Positions 1 through 12,200 of a stretch of DNA of 64,000 nucleotides are shown here, piece after piece. Position numbers and translations under genes: made by a program. Source of the stretch: Paralvinella palmiformis (taxonomy: Eukaryota; Annelida; Polychaeta; Terebellida; Alvinellidae); assembly GCA_025642065.1 (NCBI GenBank), contig JAODUP010000552.1, positions 124,001-188,000 on the forward strand, written 5' to 3'. The notes beneath the pieces were generated by a model that saw nothing but the letters and a program-made list of their open reading frames with translations, did no database searches and had not been told where the DNA came from. How positions within the stretch are numbered: the first letter of the stretch is position 1; the number at the start of each line of letters is the position of its first letter.

Positions 1-344
1 AGACGAGTTAAGTATAGCAGTGCTATGGCTAGGATGCGGGTACTTGGAGAGCAAAATTAAATAATTGTAATCTAAATAGCAAACATAAATATAGCTCAAT
101 GAAGATTTATGTTCAAGATGAACGGGTTCCATAAACGGACAGATGTCAAAATGTCTGGCATACTCTGTAACAGTTGTTAACACACAGACACACACACAAT
201 GACACACAAAGAGAAAAACAACAAAAATGATGGCCAAATTAGATCATCAGTGTAGAACATAACATAGAGCCTCTAATCCACCTGCTAAATGTTTACTAGT
301 CAGGTAGCTCTATTTACCACACACAACTGTAGAAAGTTACTCAC

Positions 345-930
345 CTCCACCAGGAGTGTAAGAACCCAGGAGGCTCTCCTAACGTTATGTTTTTTTCCCA
401 TCTTATCTGTAATATATAAACAGATATTAATATAACGACAATTAAGGTATGCCATAGGATAATAACCAAGAAAGGGAATCTTAAAAAACAGTCTATAAAT
501 GTGTCACTTGTACATAATTAACGGCGTTATTTAAAGTAAAATCAAGTTCTGAACGATTTGTTTAATTAATAACGACATTTCTTAGGTAACAGAGGAATAG
601 AAAGAGGAAGAGAGATTAAATCACTTCAACAACATAATATAGAAACACAATAAACCACCACAAACAGTAACGATCAAAGACAACAACGACGACAATAATA
701 AAAAAGGGAATGAACAAAATGTTTTATCGTGATCTATAATGAATGAGAAGTTTATGGCGATGTAGAACATTAGAAAGTGATGAAACAGACCAAATGATGG
801 TGATACTGATGACAAGATGTGCTACAACTCTCAGTGAGCTGGGACTTTTAACTAGCACAGTGACTACAAGGACAGATGGCATAAATGACAAGAGACACTC
901 CAGCATGGTGATAACATGCTTATTTTACAC

Positions 931-977
<47 letters not shown>

Positions 978-3304
978 CATATATATGCATGCCAATTTAA
1001 TACAGTTTTATATACAACTAGTACTACTGTATATCTGAAGTTATAAAAATTGCATCATTATCATTGTAAATTTACCGGAGATAGAGAGAAAGTAGATTAC
1101 CTCATTCTAGGTTATAGACAAGCATGCATGAAACAAGATACTCAAACAATTATAATACTTATTATAATTGGAACGCAAGAACTGAATTCTAATACTCGCT
1201 ACCTATAATAGTACACTACAAAAACATTTAATGCATCATTCAGTGGGTAGGTGACCAGGGGATGGCTTCACAGAACAAAAATTAATCACAAACTTCATCA
1301 AAAAAACTAAACACACACAGGAGCATACTGTCTCTCGATAGCAACCATGTCTGAAGAAAGCCAGCCGACACCAAGTTCACGCTTAACGAGACGGCTGGTG
1401 AGGGACTATCTTACACAAACCAAATCTACCCTCCTCCCATGCCGATTCAATAGAATGGGATGCGGTTGCAAAACTGTTTCGACTGCAATTTTCAGACAAG
1501 GCGAGCATCCATGCTAAATGATATAGAAAGCATGACTTACCAAAGCTGGTTGTGCCTAGGTGGAAGAAAAAGTTCAGCACAGAATGTAAGTATCTGACAG
1601 GGTAACGTGTTACAAGTCTACATACAGATGATCATCTTATTATACACAGTTAAATGTGCACAAAAACCATACCCATCACTGACGAGAGGCATCCCACTTG
1701 GTAACTGGACAATAACAATCACAGCACCCTGCATTGTGATAGAAGAATGCCTCCACAATGCAAGGACTCCAGCCAGTGCAGGACATATATGTGTGTGTGT
1801 GTGCATACATTGTAGAAAATACAAGCCCTAAAGCAGCCTGCATCCAGGTGCATTAAAGCTCTGTTATAGGCATAATATCCAAGCATCACTGGGCATGTCA
1901 AGTGTTCTTACTGAGCAATAAACATTATTGGCTTCTTTAACAGATAATTAATTGTGTTGGTTCGAGTTGTGACTAGGGCAAACCCTTACCAGCTTTGGCT
2001 CATCAAAAGCTACACACTGATGAGTACAACCATAACACAAGACATACACAGACTACGTCCAAGGGAAGCAAGCTGACACAGTTTGGGATTAGATATATAT
2101 ATATTCTTGTACAGTATAACAACTAATGATACGGATATACAATCGACACACTGACAAAACGAAAATAGGTACACAAATGGAGTCCAGGGGGGAAGTGTCT
2201 CACATCAATGGAACATAGAAAAATGGTTACATTCTACAAGGTATGTTATCGAACAGGACACTAATTTTAGTAAAAGAGAGTGGAAGCACCCCTGTTGTTC
2301 TAACACATTTTCAAATTACTTCTTACAGATTCAGCATGTTTAGAAGATGGAAAAGAACAAGACATAGTGGGATTAAGTGTATGTATATCATGTGGACACA
2401 AGTGTCTCGCGGTACCTTTGGGAGGTGTACTAGGTTTGGTGGGTAAACATAATGATGGTCAGCATTTTAGCAATGAAGTAAGGGTGGCTCATACATCATT
2501 CAGGGCAGGTCATGGGACAAACATCACATAGGTAACAACTGAACTTGGGGGGGGGGATGTAAACATCACTCTCACACACACACAGTACACATGCTAAACA
2601 TACACTGTCAAATGTTTACTTCTTGGCACATAAACTGTAGTTATTCACTTACTTCAGACAAGAACGTCTGTGCACTCTTTTGAGCTCCGACGTGTAATAA
2701 ATATTCATATACATAAAGAGCCAACCTGAAAATAAAAGGAAATATATTTAGTTCAGGCTTTTATTTCAGGTTTACATACAGAGTTATAGAGTAATAGACA
2801 AATCTACAATTCACGATATTACTACACAGAGACGCTCAGGAACGGATGTAAACACAAACACGGGTTTTGGTGGGCGATGATCCAGCAATCAGATAGGGAA
2901 GCGGGGCACTGTCATTTACGCGTAAACACGAAGTTAAGTAAGCCTAATCTGGTACATAATGATCGGGTTCGGTGTGGGCCAAATTTTCGAACAAAATACA
3001 TATTATTTCGACTAAAATTCGTCAATTTAGGCAGACAACAGCGCCATGCGTCGTGGGTGTGCGCGGCTAATAGAACAGCAGCCATACAAACGTACAGGAA
3101 AGACGTCCATCCCCGACTGGCAATCGGCTGAATTTACTCGTAACTTTGAAAAGAAAAGTGCCGTAAATCCGCAAAGAGAGCCGACGGAGGCCGCGATCGT
3201 CTGCCGATGGGACACGGCACAAAAATCATGCAAAACGCCATTACTTACTTTTCCCTGGCTTGAGCATCGGAAGGGACCGTGGAAGCCTTCCCCTTGGCGT
3301 ACAT
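345..3304 (-). CDS. SSBP2/3/4: SSBP2/3/4-family protein (Ssdp orthologue), 5' three coding exons; runs off left edge
   Basis: Minus-strand coding exons: exon 1 3304-3249 (ATG at 3304), exon 2 2725-2653, exon 3 406-345; lengths 56, 73 and 62, with phases that join exactly (phase 2, 0, 2) and GTAAGT, GTAAGT and GTGAGT donors. Together they give the first 63 residues. The product starts MYAKGKAS, continues into [18 protein letters not shown] (the LisH/LUFS motif) and ends in [20 protein letters not shown]. These blocks are almost invariant in animal SSBP2/3/4 and Drosophila Ssdp. The family works in the nucleus with LDB1/Chip and LIM-homeodomain or LMO proteins: the LUFS domain binds LDB1 and protects it from turnover, and the proteins also bind pyrimidine-rich single-stranded DNA. 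The proline/glycine-rich C-terminal part lies beyond the window. The gene is divergent from ATG10. A single pre-duplication gene is expected in an invertebrate, so the paralogue number should not be pressed. Confidence 0.93.
407..2652 (-). other. SSBP intron 2 (minus strand)
   Basis: This lies between two exons whose reading frames join directly (SE then IRWEKN), so no coding exon is missing here. It holds a long (TA)n tract at about 931-986, a short TG run near 1787-1802, a G run near 2549 and a CA run near 2573-2582. A GTAAGT-like site on the minus strand near 1535 follows no recognisable coding sequence. I see nothing else. Confidence 0.7.
931..986. repeat. (TA)n microsatellite
   Basis: About 55 bp of almost uninterrupted TA alternation with single G and C interruptions, in SSBP intron 2. 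Confidence 0.9.
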
Positions 3305-6239
3305 GTTGAAGCTGAGACTGTCACGCACCTGTCAAGCATTCAGGGACGTCACTGACCCCGTCACCATGACGACATCAAAAGAGAACTGTCAATGTGGCGG
3401 CCGCCATTGGATGGCTTTTAATAGCAGGAGTGGGCTCTCTAGAAACCGGCAGCGCAAAATATGTCACATGGCAGGAGACGGCCGATACAGATTGGCTGGC
3501 TGCTTGCCAGTATAACACGGTGGGTAACACCGTTAGTCTCTACCACGGCTACCGAGCGTGGGTAGTTCTAACTCTACTTTGGCTGGTTACTTTCCGGCTT
3601 GATATGTAGGGGGGTGGATTGGTTTCATAAGCGTTCGTGTGTGTGTGTGTGTGTGTGTTGGAGTCAGCGATACGTCAGCGGTTGGTTATCGTGTATAAAC
3701 AATAAAGGCTGATGGTGGTGGTGCTGCTGGTGGTGGTAGTGTATTGGTGAAGGGCGAGGCTGGCTGGAATAGCTAGCGACAAGTGGGCCGAGTTATTTTC
3801 GACCGCTTAAAGCATTTTACTCTATCACGTACACTTTCGCGCGCTTGTGTTCTGCTTCTTGCGTGAATAGAAATAATCTTGTGAACGTTCATAATATTAT
3901 TATTAGAAAACAGTTTAATTTATTCTCTGATCGGTCATATTACATACGATCTATCACTTTTATAAGGATAACTATTATTATAACTGGTACTTTTAAATTT
4001 TCATACGGTATTCCAGTAACATTTTTAACAAACTCACAAATTATTGTTGCCCGTATGAAAAGAACGCAATTATTCTGTCTTTTCTGTCCGTATCATGTGT
4101 ACTTGCATTATATGAAGAAATAAATGATAAATTGTGTTATTGTGATCGTGGAGTAGTATTCAGCATGCGTTTATCCCACAAATCCTTCTCCACAGGTGAC
4201 GTGACAAGCTTGAGCTGACACATTTTAGTCACTAAATGACCATAGTAATTGACTCGTGGTATGGGTTAATAATCGTGACTATTAAATATGCGGCACTGGG
4301 GTAATTATTGGTGGTTAACAATGGGAATAAACTGTTAATTTAATAAAAGAACAAAAACAGTTTCTATTTCTTCCTGCGCTAACTAATACAAAGAAGATAA
4401 ATGTGCATCCGTTCGGGCGTCAAGATATTACGGCAATATTGTATACACACATTCCTTTACAGGTGTTAAATCATCAAGAATGTATACAGTTCGATTGTTG
4501 TGGCATATTAATCTTGACAGACGTCTAAAAACATTCTATAGCCCGAGCGTTCTATCATTAAGGCAAATTAACAAACGATTACAAATGATACTCCAGTTAT
4601 TATTTTCGAGCTTGCTCCATGACTGCAGAAGAGGCACTTTGGGAAAATGGCACGCGTTTACGGTCCATGGGCAGACTTACACTCGTGAGTAACTTCTTGC
4701 CAAAGTACGCCACCGGCTATTCACCGTCTATCCCACCGTGTAACTCTGGCGGTCGATATAAGAGCGGTCGTAGCCGCTATTTTTGCCTCGCTTGCGCCTG
4801 TATGCTATATGTTGTGTACAGCTTGGTTCTGCGAGTGCAGTTGATTTGGGGGAAAGCATTCTAGATTTCTCGTGCTGTATTTGTCGTTTTTTTTCTTCTT
4901 CTTTCTATTTGAATGTTATTGAAATGTTCCCAGTAATAGAAAAAAAGCTAACCTCATTGCAAGCGCTCAGAACAGTATAAAAAGATTATAAATCTTAGTT
5001 TTTTCTGTGTATTTTATTTTTCCATTGATGGAGTAACCTGATTACTTTTCTGTTTAAACCTTCATTAATAAATCCTCGTTGTGAATATATACTTAAAGAT
5101 TGGCCGTTTTATTCATGGGCTAATTCGAACTATTGCTTAATTGGAAGCACGCATACACATACAAAATATCACGCCATTTATTTGTTTTTTTCATAAAAGA
5201 CGCTTCTTATTAATGATCTGCTTTATGAATTGAATTTTTTAAATCATAATTATGAAAAATGCTGCATCATACATATTTCACCAGGTTCTAGCTCATATTT
5301 ACAGCACACATTTGCACTTCACGATTTGCATGATAAAGCATCGCATTTGACCCAATTCGACGTTTCAGAAACAATACACAGAATCTCGAAACCGGCTGAT
5401 ATTGATGGAGTTTTCACGACGTGGTTTTCGCGGATTTTTGTAACTCGACAAAACTTGCCTCTTTAAAATGTATTATCTGATGAAATTGGTTTTGTAGTGC
5501 TCACAAATGATAGAATACTTAAGACAAATGCAGAAGAAACACCTGAAATTTGATGTCACGTGAAAATGGTAAAGTTGCGAAATAAACAAAAACAACACAA
5601 CAAGACCCCAATATTTGAACGCCGCTACGAAATAGACTCGTCCAGCTGGTTTCCGCTGTTCTGATTTAACCCCTCTGCTTTAATGGCAGGTTTCTTATTT
5701 CAGGGTAGTTTACGAATTTTGGACTGGCAACACTTTTTATTTTCAGTTCAGAGTTCAAGAAACCGCGAAAATCATTTTAAAATAAAAGTACATAATCCTT
5801 GTTCAATATAATAATTTAATGCACCTTTATTTTTACTGGGCAAACTTTTAGTAAGTTTATTAATTACAATATTGGATATTATATTTTCGATATATCTCCA
5901 AGACGTTTTATTCTCTATTTTACCTATTCAACTAAACAAATAAAATAAAGCGTATGTACCAAACAATAATTGATTTCAGCAACTAATAGTTTCTTAGCCT
6001 AGGATTAGATTAATTAGGACATGAACTGGAATACAATAAATCATAATTATCCCATATCCTGTTATGATATATAATATACAGGACTTTGCTCTACAAACGT
6101 ATAATTACCATGTACAAAAATGACTCGGGAAACACTGAACTCATTTGTGTTGTCTTATGCACTAATGCAATCTGTTATGTTCAGTCAACCACTGATTGCC
6201 AGTCTCGATTTCTACTGTCTGATAGCCAGTCAATTGCAG
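3305..6239. promoter_or_regulatory. Divergent SSBP / ATG10 intergenic region with both promoters
   Basis: The region lies between the minus-strand SSBP start codon and the plus-strand ATG10 start codon. Both sides of the SSBP start (about 3.0-3.6 kb) are visibly richer in CpG than the surroundings, as expected for a housekeeping promoter. A (TG)n run sits at 3638-3659. A second CpG-richer patch at 4.6-4.8 kb contains TATAAG at 4757-4762 and a short ATG-starting stretch (4647-4684) followed by a consensus GTGAGT donor. Joined to the acceptor before the ATG10 start codon it would be out of frame, so if transcribed it could only be an untranslated or separate leader. The stretch 4.9-6.0 kb is AT-rich and shows nothing recognisable. 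Which element starts ATG10 transcription cannot be decided from sequence alone. Confidence 0.4.
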
Positions 6240-9200
6240 ATGGCGGGGTGTTCAACTTACGTTCTTACAGAAAAAGAGTTCACAGCAAACGCTAACCAGT
6301 TAATCAGTATATCGAATAGTATAGGAGACAACTGGCAGCTTCATCACTTCAAGGTATGGTTAAACTTATACTTTTCTTCCATTAAGTGCTTACTTTTGTT
6401 ATGAACACCAGTTAATCTAAATTCTAGTGTGTATTCATTACTGCCACCTAGTGGATGTATTAAATAATTATTAGAAACAGTCGCTAGATGGCAGTAGACT
6501 TGCTTCGGGGTAAAAAGTTATATTTAGCAAAAAACTAGACCACTAGTTTGTTCATTGATAATAAAAGCCTAAGCTATATAATTACAAGGCTAACTTTAAA
6601 ACTTATTCAAGAATAGGTCTGCTAATAAACTGTTAAAAATATTGATAAAGCAATATATTTACTAATTACAATTAGTAATTTAATAAATACTTTAAATTAA
6701 ATTTAAAGTAGTGAAGTTTAATACATTTATGATTTACACAATAGGTTGAATAGTGACTAGATCTACACTACACTCTACAGGCATATTACAGCTCAGCTGC
6801 CTTCAAATGACCCTTTTTATTAGGAATTCAGTGTATACAATTATATAGAGGAACCAACTAGTCTATGAACTGTATTATTTAAGTTTATTATAATTGCTTT
6901 TAGTTGAAGGTGTGGGTGAATGTAAATTTTAAATTAAGAACATAGGGGAGAAGTGGGAATTTAAGGTTCCACCAGGTGGGAATAATCAACCACAACATTA
7001 AAACCCTATTCATTATTTATTACACTTAATATTTTTAGGCTGGAACATAATATATCACTGAATAATTATTGTATGTTTACTTTGAAACAATTTGCAACAA
7101 TAAAACAATACACCACCAAAAATAAATAGCGACTGAAAGTGAGCATGTGAAAATTCGAACTTTTGCCACTAGGTGTCAACATTTCAAAAGTCTGTAAGCA
7201 ACATTAGCGCCATTTAGTTTGTGTTAGATTTGCATAGTGTTTGATCTTCATTAGCTCATGGTGTGGTATCCTTTCGGACAATTAATGTATGTAGAAATAA
7301 AATGTACCTTTCATATAAGGTTATGTCAATAAATTTAGAAATAACAAGTGGTTGATCCACCCCTCCATTTTGTTGATTCATTTTATGCAGACTATAATTT
7401 CTGTATCACTCTCCTTAATGGGTCATCAGATAAAGATCATGTGATTATTATGTGACGTATTTCTAATTTACATAAACTGTTAGTATGATCATTTTCTCCG
7501 TGTACAGTCTTATGAATCATGTGACAATTATATGACGTTTTATTTATTTACATAAAATGCCAAGCCCAGCAGACTTTTCTCTGACATGTTGTTAGTTAGC
7601 TACGCATATTTTGTTTTTTTCTTTGTACAAATGAAATAGTAATATTATGATATGCTGTAAATATGGGTCTTCATATATTGCAAATAAATCAATCAAATTG
7701 TGGACGAGTTGAAATGAAGATTTATTAGTTTTATGAAATGATGAAGGGGCACCTCCGTGGTCTAGTTGGTGCACGTTGGACCACATATCACTACCACCTA
7801 AGTTCAAATCTCAACCTTGACATATCTGAAAGTTGTTTCATTTTTTACTTCGCTTCATAACCTTCGGAAGTCGCTCATCCTATTTAGCCTATCATGTGCA
7901 CAAAAGTGGTTGTAAAACATCAATCATCATCACCAATGTACCATATTATAAATATATAATCAAATTTTATGTCTTGTAAATGCATTAATTCATAAAATAT
8001 TATTGATCTGCCCCGCACTCTGGTCGAACTGTTTTGTCAGAGATAAATATTATACACTTATTTAAAGCCAACATAATCTCAGCAGACATGGTAAGCACAG
8101 ATCAATATTAAGTTATACTAATTCTCTGACATGCAACTTAAAAAACTTGAAAAAATAAGCTTACTAATTGAGACTTTAATCTCTAGCTATAGCTGCAGGG
8201 GAAATAATTACTTTTTTATTATACCAATTAGAAATTGTGCACTTAATTAATCAAATTTACAAAAACTAAAACTATTAATATAATAAACACAAATTCAAAT
8301 CTTGCTAGATATCTATATTATGACCTAACTGAGACATATCTAAATATATTAAAATGTAGTTATATTTTGGCGTTTGTCCAAGAATTTAATTACAAAACAA
8401 ATTAGCTTAATTACAATTGGAACTGAAGGCCTCACTTCCTAATGTGCACAATAATACGAGTGAAAGTATCTCAGATTTTGCATTATTTCGACAATAAACT
8501 GAAAAGATCGTTACTGAGACATGTATATATATAAACCAGATAGCTTAGTCACATATTAAACTGTGGATCTGTAATAAGATTGAATCCACAAATTATCATT
8601 AAAAGCATAGATTGAAAAACAAAAGCCGGATTTTATATTTCAGGTATATTGGAATAAAAAGTTAACATGTTATTCCACACCTTTAGAAGATGTCTGCATG
8701 TATTCAGTGCCTATGTTCTATGTCCCTGAATAAACCTAATTGTGCCATTAAATTTGTATATAACCATAGTTATCTTAATTAGCATGAATTATGTATACAG
8801 GTTTTATGGATACAGTAAGCCCCCATTATAACATGGGCCAGTATAACACAAATTCAGATATAACATGGTCAGACCTTGGACCCCAATTCATGCATGGGAT
8901 CCATGATAGTGCATTTTCCATGAAATAGCATGAAATCTGACACTGACCAATCAAAATTTTCTAAATAATTTGAACACGTTTTGACAGTTTGTAATTCACA
9001 TGTAAAAACTTAATTACACACGACCTTGACTTAATCAACCAAACAGTCTAATCATAATACTGATTTATTGTGTGACTCTACCCACTAAATAAGTTTGATT
9101 ATTTTTTTGGTTAATTTACAGGTATTGCATATATGTTTTATTTATTGCAATTAGGAATCATATTTTGTGTATAATAGACGTCTAGTACAAGATGCTACAA

Positions 9201-12200
9201 GACAAGACACCAACTCTCAAGGCTGACAAGGACAAAGGTTTCAAACAGAGCAAGGACCGTGTTACAAACCAGACGGAAAATAACAAATTGTTTTCATTAC
9301 AAAAGCAGATACACAAACAAACATATTTTTACAGATGTTTATTATTATTACCAATCAAACATTGTTGTGAAATTTTGTAGAAAGATTTTATTTTCCACAT
9401 AAACACTGAGGTAAGATTTATGTTTAAGTCAACAAATGATGAATATTTAAGAGATAAACAACTGTATGTAATCTTCCACGATGGTGCAAAACAAGGTACA
9501 CAGACTCCCTATTTTCTCCCACAAGCCACCGTGACAGTGCTCATTCTCACTTCACTGTTCTCCTATAACACAGTCAACAGCTTGTGGTCCCCAAGATCCA
9601 CACTATATTGGGGGTCTACTGTATATGTTTGATACAAGAGTAAATACAATACAGTATTGAGCTTGTGGATGATACAATTAGTACTAGTCAAAGTAAAATA
9701 TCATTATTATTTTTAACTTCTGCATTTAATATAAAAATAGCTTTATTTTTTCACTCAGCAACAGTATTATGTTTACTGACTAACATGGTTCAGCATTTTT
9801 CTTCTGTTGATTGTGTAAAGCATTGTGTAAAACACACTTTCAAAACAAATTCATTTCCAAAGATTCTGGAAGTTATTTCTTCAAACAAGCAATTACTTTG
9901 CAAAACATGTGTTAGTCAAATGGCTTTTTCATATTTTTTGTCATATCTACCCAAACAAGGTTTTTACATTTTTGAACTGGAGATAAATGTAATGTGTGAT
10001 ATGTGCATTTAATGTAGCTATTTCTGTTAAATACACACATATACTGATATTAAGTTCTTCTAATATTTAGGTATACTAGAAGTATATCTTTATCTGGTAT
10101 CCTTTACAATATATTTAACAGAGCTATCAAACCGTACACATAACCATTTCAAGATTTTATTAATAACTAATAAATCTATTATGATATGGCACCAGAATAC
10201 CTGTTTGAACTGTTGTCCATTAGAAAGTGATGCCCTAAACTCAGGTCATCCAGTCAGATACTATTGTAGGTGCCAATGTCTCGGCTCAAGTCATATGGTG
10301 ATTGTGCGTTTAGTCTTGCATATTATTTGTACAGCGACTTTGAATGGCTCCTGCTAGTAAGGGGACTTTATTAAATATACACTGTCATTATTATTATCTT
10401 TATAAATATATAAAATATTTCTAATTAGAGATCTTGTATAAAAGCTGTTACTTTAAAATTCTCTAAAAAATTTAATTTTGAATATTTAATGATCCTGTGT
10501 AATTTAGTCAAGAAGTGACTACAGTTTCATATCACACATATGAAAATCTTTGTATAGTACTTTACGTTGTTACTACCTAGTTAAAAAAAAACTATCTTTG
10601 CCAAATTGCTGTCAAAACCAAGCCATCAGCTTATCTTATGTGATTGATCTAGTGTTTGTTTACATTGCAGCCTCGCTTTGATAACTCAAGTTTGTTTGCA
10701 TGTGTATAATCAATAAGTAAGGAAATAATATTTCCCCCTGTTTAACACCCTTGGGTACTTTCAATATAATGAGTTGTAACTTGAAATACTCACCTTTCTC
10801 ATACCAATAAATAACTGTTGATATTATAAATGTGGGGATGACAATACTCTAAATATTTTACCAGTATGTATTATGCTAACTTACTAGCACAGCTGACCAA
10901 ATAAACTCTGATAAAAGATCAGGAAAAATTAATTAAAAAGCATATCAGTATATTTGTTCTTTTGTGGAGTCATTTTAAATCAGTTATCCAAAGAGATTTT
11001 AAAGAATGATGAAAATATATCCAATAAAACATTTACATATTTCTGTCAGATCTTGTATAGTCATAACTGGCCATTAATTCTTCTTTTCGTTCGTTTAATG
11101 GCTGTTGATGCATTGCATTGTGGTCTGTTAGAGTACAGTGCGGCCCAATACCCCAGACTTCAGCAGTCAAGGTTTCTGTTAGACTTACCTCACTCTTAAT
11201 CTGTATTAGTCTAGCTTCTACCACTGATCACTCCAACTTGGCTGTCCCTAAAAGAAGCCAAAGCTCCCGTTGACATACCTTTATGGGTCACAGAGACATA
11301 CAAGCCACCCCCTCACCATGACAACAAATGAACTATGTAAAGAACTGGCCATTGAATGATTGATTAACTAACATTTTATTCTTTCTGTGTTATCATCAGT
11401 TATTTGTTTATATCTTTGTTTCTATTTTCCAGGATGGTGATGTAGACTGTTATTTATCAAAAAGATTAACCAAAGATCTGAAACTGTCACCGAGTTATGA
11501 AGGAGAAAGTGTTTTGGATTTAGAGGAGGAAAATGAGGTGATTTCTATTGTTTTTCTTTAAAAAAGACACATTTAGTTCTGGTGTATAATGCGGAAATTA
11601 CGGTAATTGACCTCTAATTGACCTCCACTTGTACAGTGAGCATAGGCCTGAGGAATGAATTACAGGGTCAAAAACCGACCTCGACTTATCTGATACGGTA
11701 AATTCTCCTGACACCGTCTAGAAACTAACTGTTTATGTTAGGTTAGAATTACTCATGCAGATGTTAGTTTTGCTTTTTTTAAATTTTTGTTAGATTTCTA
11801 CAGACATGAATAGTAACGCACTTATCTACACCATTTAACAAGTAATCAGAAAGCAAGCTTGTGCAGAGTAATAAGATTCTGAATTAAAACAAAGTATTCA
11901 TAACATAAGAAATTTTTCCATGTTTCGATTTAAATGAGCGGCCTTATTATGGAACAGTCCAGGCAATATTTTAATAATTTCTTTCATATTTAATAACTTT
12001 GATGATTCAAACAAGGGTGTCAAATTAGTTAAAATGTAATAACTTAGCAGGTTATAAATATAAATATTTCTACTCATCACACCAATTATTTTCTATCTAG
12101 TATTGTACACTTGTTTGTGTGATATACGTCTTAAAATATATCTGTTATGACATTTAAAATATTTATTTATGTTAATTAATATGGGACCAGTCATTATAAC

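Larger units (their letters stand above)
6354..11432 (+). other. ATG10 intron 1 (about 5.1 kb)
   Basis: Bounded by AAG|GTATGG and TTCCAG|GAT. It carries a pair of CTCF-like motifs near its 5' end, a SINE at 7746-7920 and a decayed pogo-type transposon at 8813-9621. Open stretches inside it, such as the 115-codon one at 9665-10012, have no recognisable protein content. The rest is AT-rich with nothing identifiable. Confidence 0.75.

Noticed and set aside
4647..4684. Short ATG exon with GTGAGT donor as the ATG10 first coding exon
   Set aside because: It ends in phase 2, and joining it to the acceptor at 6240 shifts the ATG10 frame. The conserved N-terminus already starts at 6240.
9665..10012. 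115-codon open frame downstream of the Tigger relic as part of its transposase
   Set aside because: It lies outside the inverted ends and shows no DDE motifs.
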